In this document: positions 5,499 to 6,680 of the stretch, in pieces
How the letters are laid out: each line of letters begins with the position of its first letter
Numbering within the stretch: position 1 is the stretch's first letter
NCBI GenBank assembly: GCA_027009095.1
Contig: JALVDG010000434.1
Coordinates: forward strand, 1 to 6,680
Source of the DNA: Thiotrichaceae bacterium
Lineage (GTDB): Bacteria; Pseudomonadota; Gammaproteobacteria; Thiotrichales; Thiotrichaceae
Direction: 5' to 3'
Length of the DNA stretch: 6,680 bases
Notes under the pieces: generated by a model
What the model was told of the DNA's origin: nothing
Databases searched by the model: none
Seen by the model: the letters and a program-made list of their open reading frames with translations, nothing else
Translations under genes and position numbers: made by a program

Positions 5499-6680
5499 AT
5501 GGCAACATCACCTGATGATACATTGGTACATACTTTTCGACGTTTTAATGACGGAGAGAATACTTGGAGTAGTATGAGCGAGAATATCTTCCAAGAAGAT
5601 ACGTCATATAAGTGTCCTACCTACATTCAAAAAACACCACCATGTCAGGGTAGCTGTCCTTCAGGGGAAGACATCCGCGGATGGTTACAGATTGTGCGTG
5701 GTATAGAAGCCCCTGTTGGTGATATGAGCATGCAAGAATATGCATTCCGTCGCTCAACAACGGCTAATCCATTCCCCGCAATGATGGGGCGTGTGTGTCC
5801 TGCACCTTGTCAGGATGGTTGTAACCGCAATGACGTAGACGACTTTGTTGGTATCAATGCAGTTGAGCAATATATTGGTGATGAAGCGATCAAAGGTGGT
5901 TTTACATTTGATTGTCCAGAAGAATTAAGTGGTAAGAAAGTCGCGATTGTTGGTGCAGGTCCTGCGGGAATGGCAGCCGCTTATCAGCTTCGTAAAATGG
6001 GTCATGCCTCTGTTGTCTTTGATGATCATGAAGAAATGGGCGGCATGATGTTCTACGGTATTCCAAACTATCGTACGCCTCGTGAAGCACTAAAGTATGA
6101 AAACCAACGTATCCTTGATATGGGTGATATTGAATTCCGTGGTAATACACGTGTTGGTAAAGACATTTCAGTCGAAGAGCTAGAAAAAGATTTCGATGCG
6201 ATTCTTTGGGCGATTGGGGCTAAAAAAGGTCGTGGTTTATTCTTAGACAATTGGAACGATGTTCCTAACTGTGTCACCGCGGTTGATTTCTTAGAAGCAT
6301 TCAACAAAGGTGACATGAAATACACTGCACCAAGAGTTGTTTGTGTGGGTGGTGGTGATACCTCCATCGATGTTGTGTCAGTGACTCGTCGTATCGGAAC
6401 ACTAAAAGATTATAACGAAAACCCAGAAGATGCCGCAGAAGGTCGTATAGTACACGGTGATATTGCTGACTCGGATAGAGAGCCTGCATCAGCAACATTG
6501 ACCGCATTATTCGCTCAAGAAGACATGACAGCGGCAGAGCATGAAGTACACGATGCGATCCGTGAAGGTGTCACACTAATGAACGAAGTGATGCCTGTTG
6601 AGATTGTCACCGATGAGAATGGTCGTGCAACAGGGCTTAAAGTAGTTGCCTGTGAAATGGACGGAAATATACCGAAAGCT
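5499..6680 (+). CDS. dsrL: DsrL, iron-sulfur flavoprotein NAD(P)H oxidoreductase, 5' part
   Basis: Cytoplasmic partner of DsrAB, related to the small subunit of glutamate synthase (GltD). In sulfur oxidizers it transfers electrons released by DsrAB to NAD(P)+. The frame runs from ATG 5499 (GGAG at 5488-5491, 7 bases upstream) to the window edge, 394 codons without a stop; A. vinosum DsrL is about 650 residues, so roughly 40% is missing. Visible in order: an N-terminal [4Fe-4S] region with Cys39, Cys49, Cys53 and GRVCPAPCQDGC (Cys100, 104, 108); the FAD dinucleotide fold VAIVGAGPAG (148-157), with Asp175-Asp176 near the end of its second strand; the GltD-family signature GMMFYGIPNYRTPR (from 182); and the NAD(P)-binding fold VVCVGGGDTSID (280-291). 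The C-terminal region that separates DsrL types lies outside. dsrJOP and further dsr genes probably follow. Confidence 0.96.
   Translation, partial: MATSPDDTLVHTFRRFNDGENTWSSMSENIFQEDTSYKCPTYIQKTPPCQGSCPSGEDIRGWLQIVRGIEAPVGDMSMQEYAFRRSTTANPFPAMMGRVCPAPCQDGCNRNDVDDFVGINAVEQYIGDEAIKGGFTFDCPEELSGKKVAIVGAGPAGMAAAYQLRKMGHASVVFDDHEEMGGMMFYGIPNYRTPREALKYENQRILDMGDIEFRGNTRVGKDISVEELEKDFDAILWAIGAKKGRGLFLDNWNDVPNCVTAVDFLEAFNKGDMKYTAPRVVCVGGGDTSIDVVSVTRRIGTLKDYNENPEDAAEGRIVHGDIADSDREPASATLTALFAQEDMTAAEHEVHDAIREGVTLMNEVMPVEIVTDENGRATGLKVVACEMDGNIPKA

Noticed and set aside
3908..6507. Several minus-strand open frames of 60-100 codons inside dsrK and dsrL
   Set aside because: They lie wholly within well-supported genes on the other strand, and their translations resemble no family I recognise. 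They are expected by-products of codon bias.
1..6680. CRISPR array, tRNA or rRNA genes, insertion sequence ends or a horizontally acquired cargo gene
   Set aside because: No spaced direct repeats, cloverleaf-like segments, transposase frames or terminal inverted repeats were seen. Base and codon use looks uniform along the operon.

Overview
This window is the front half of a dsr (dissimilatory sulfite reductase) operon of the oxidative, 'reverse' type used by sulfur-oxidizing bacteria. All genes lie on the + strand in the order dsrA (3' end only) - dsrB - dsrE - dsrF - dsrH - dsrC - dsrM - dsrK - dsrL (5' part only). dsrE, dsrF and dsrH between dsrAB and dsrC, plus dsrL after dsrMK, are hallmarks of sulfur oxidizers; the order matches that known from Allochromatium vinosum (dsrABEFHCMKLJOPNRS). 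The sequence is AT-rich (roughly 40% G+C by eye) with many CGT Arg and GGT Gly codons. That fits a low-G+C sulfur-oxidizing gammaproteobacterium such as the SUP05/Thioglobus group, related invertebrate symbionts or Beggiatoaceae, but the window alone does not decide the genus.

Layout: 1-118 is the last 38 codons of dsrA; 119-206 is a spacer with an imperfect hairpin; 207-2418 is a tight block, dsrB-dsrE-dsrF-dsrH, with gaps of 11, 2 and 12 bases; 2419-2511 is a spacer with a 9-bp perfect hairpin; 2512-2847 is dsrC; 2848-2989 is a 142-base spacer with a long inverted repeat followed by five Ts; 2990-5403 is dsrM-dsrK (11-base gap); 5404-5498 is a spacer with a 7-bp hairpin and a 12-bp palindrome; 5499-6680 is dsrL, cut by the window end.

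How the genes work together (established for the families): TusA delivers sulfane sulfur to DsrE (active Cys78, present here) in the DsrE2F2H2 hexamer, which passes it to the C-terminal cysteines of DsrC. Persulfurated DsrC is processed at the membrane complex DsrMKJOP, of which the cytochrome b subunit DsrM and the iron-sulfur catalytic subunit DsrK are encoded here. DsrAB (rDsr) oxidizes the sulfur to sulfite, and DsrL, an iron-sulfur flavoprotein, takes the electrons to NAD(P). All family-defining residues I looked for are present, and no reading frame appears broken.

I see no new protein system here. The coding content is a canonical rDsr locus. The least explained signals are in the spacers: every long spacer carries an inverted repeat, and dsrC is bracketed by two of them. 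This suggests RNA-level control of dsrC relative to its neighbours. Nothing indicates mobile elements, CRISPR, tRNA or rRNA genes.
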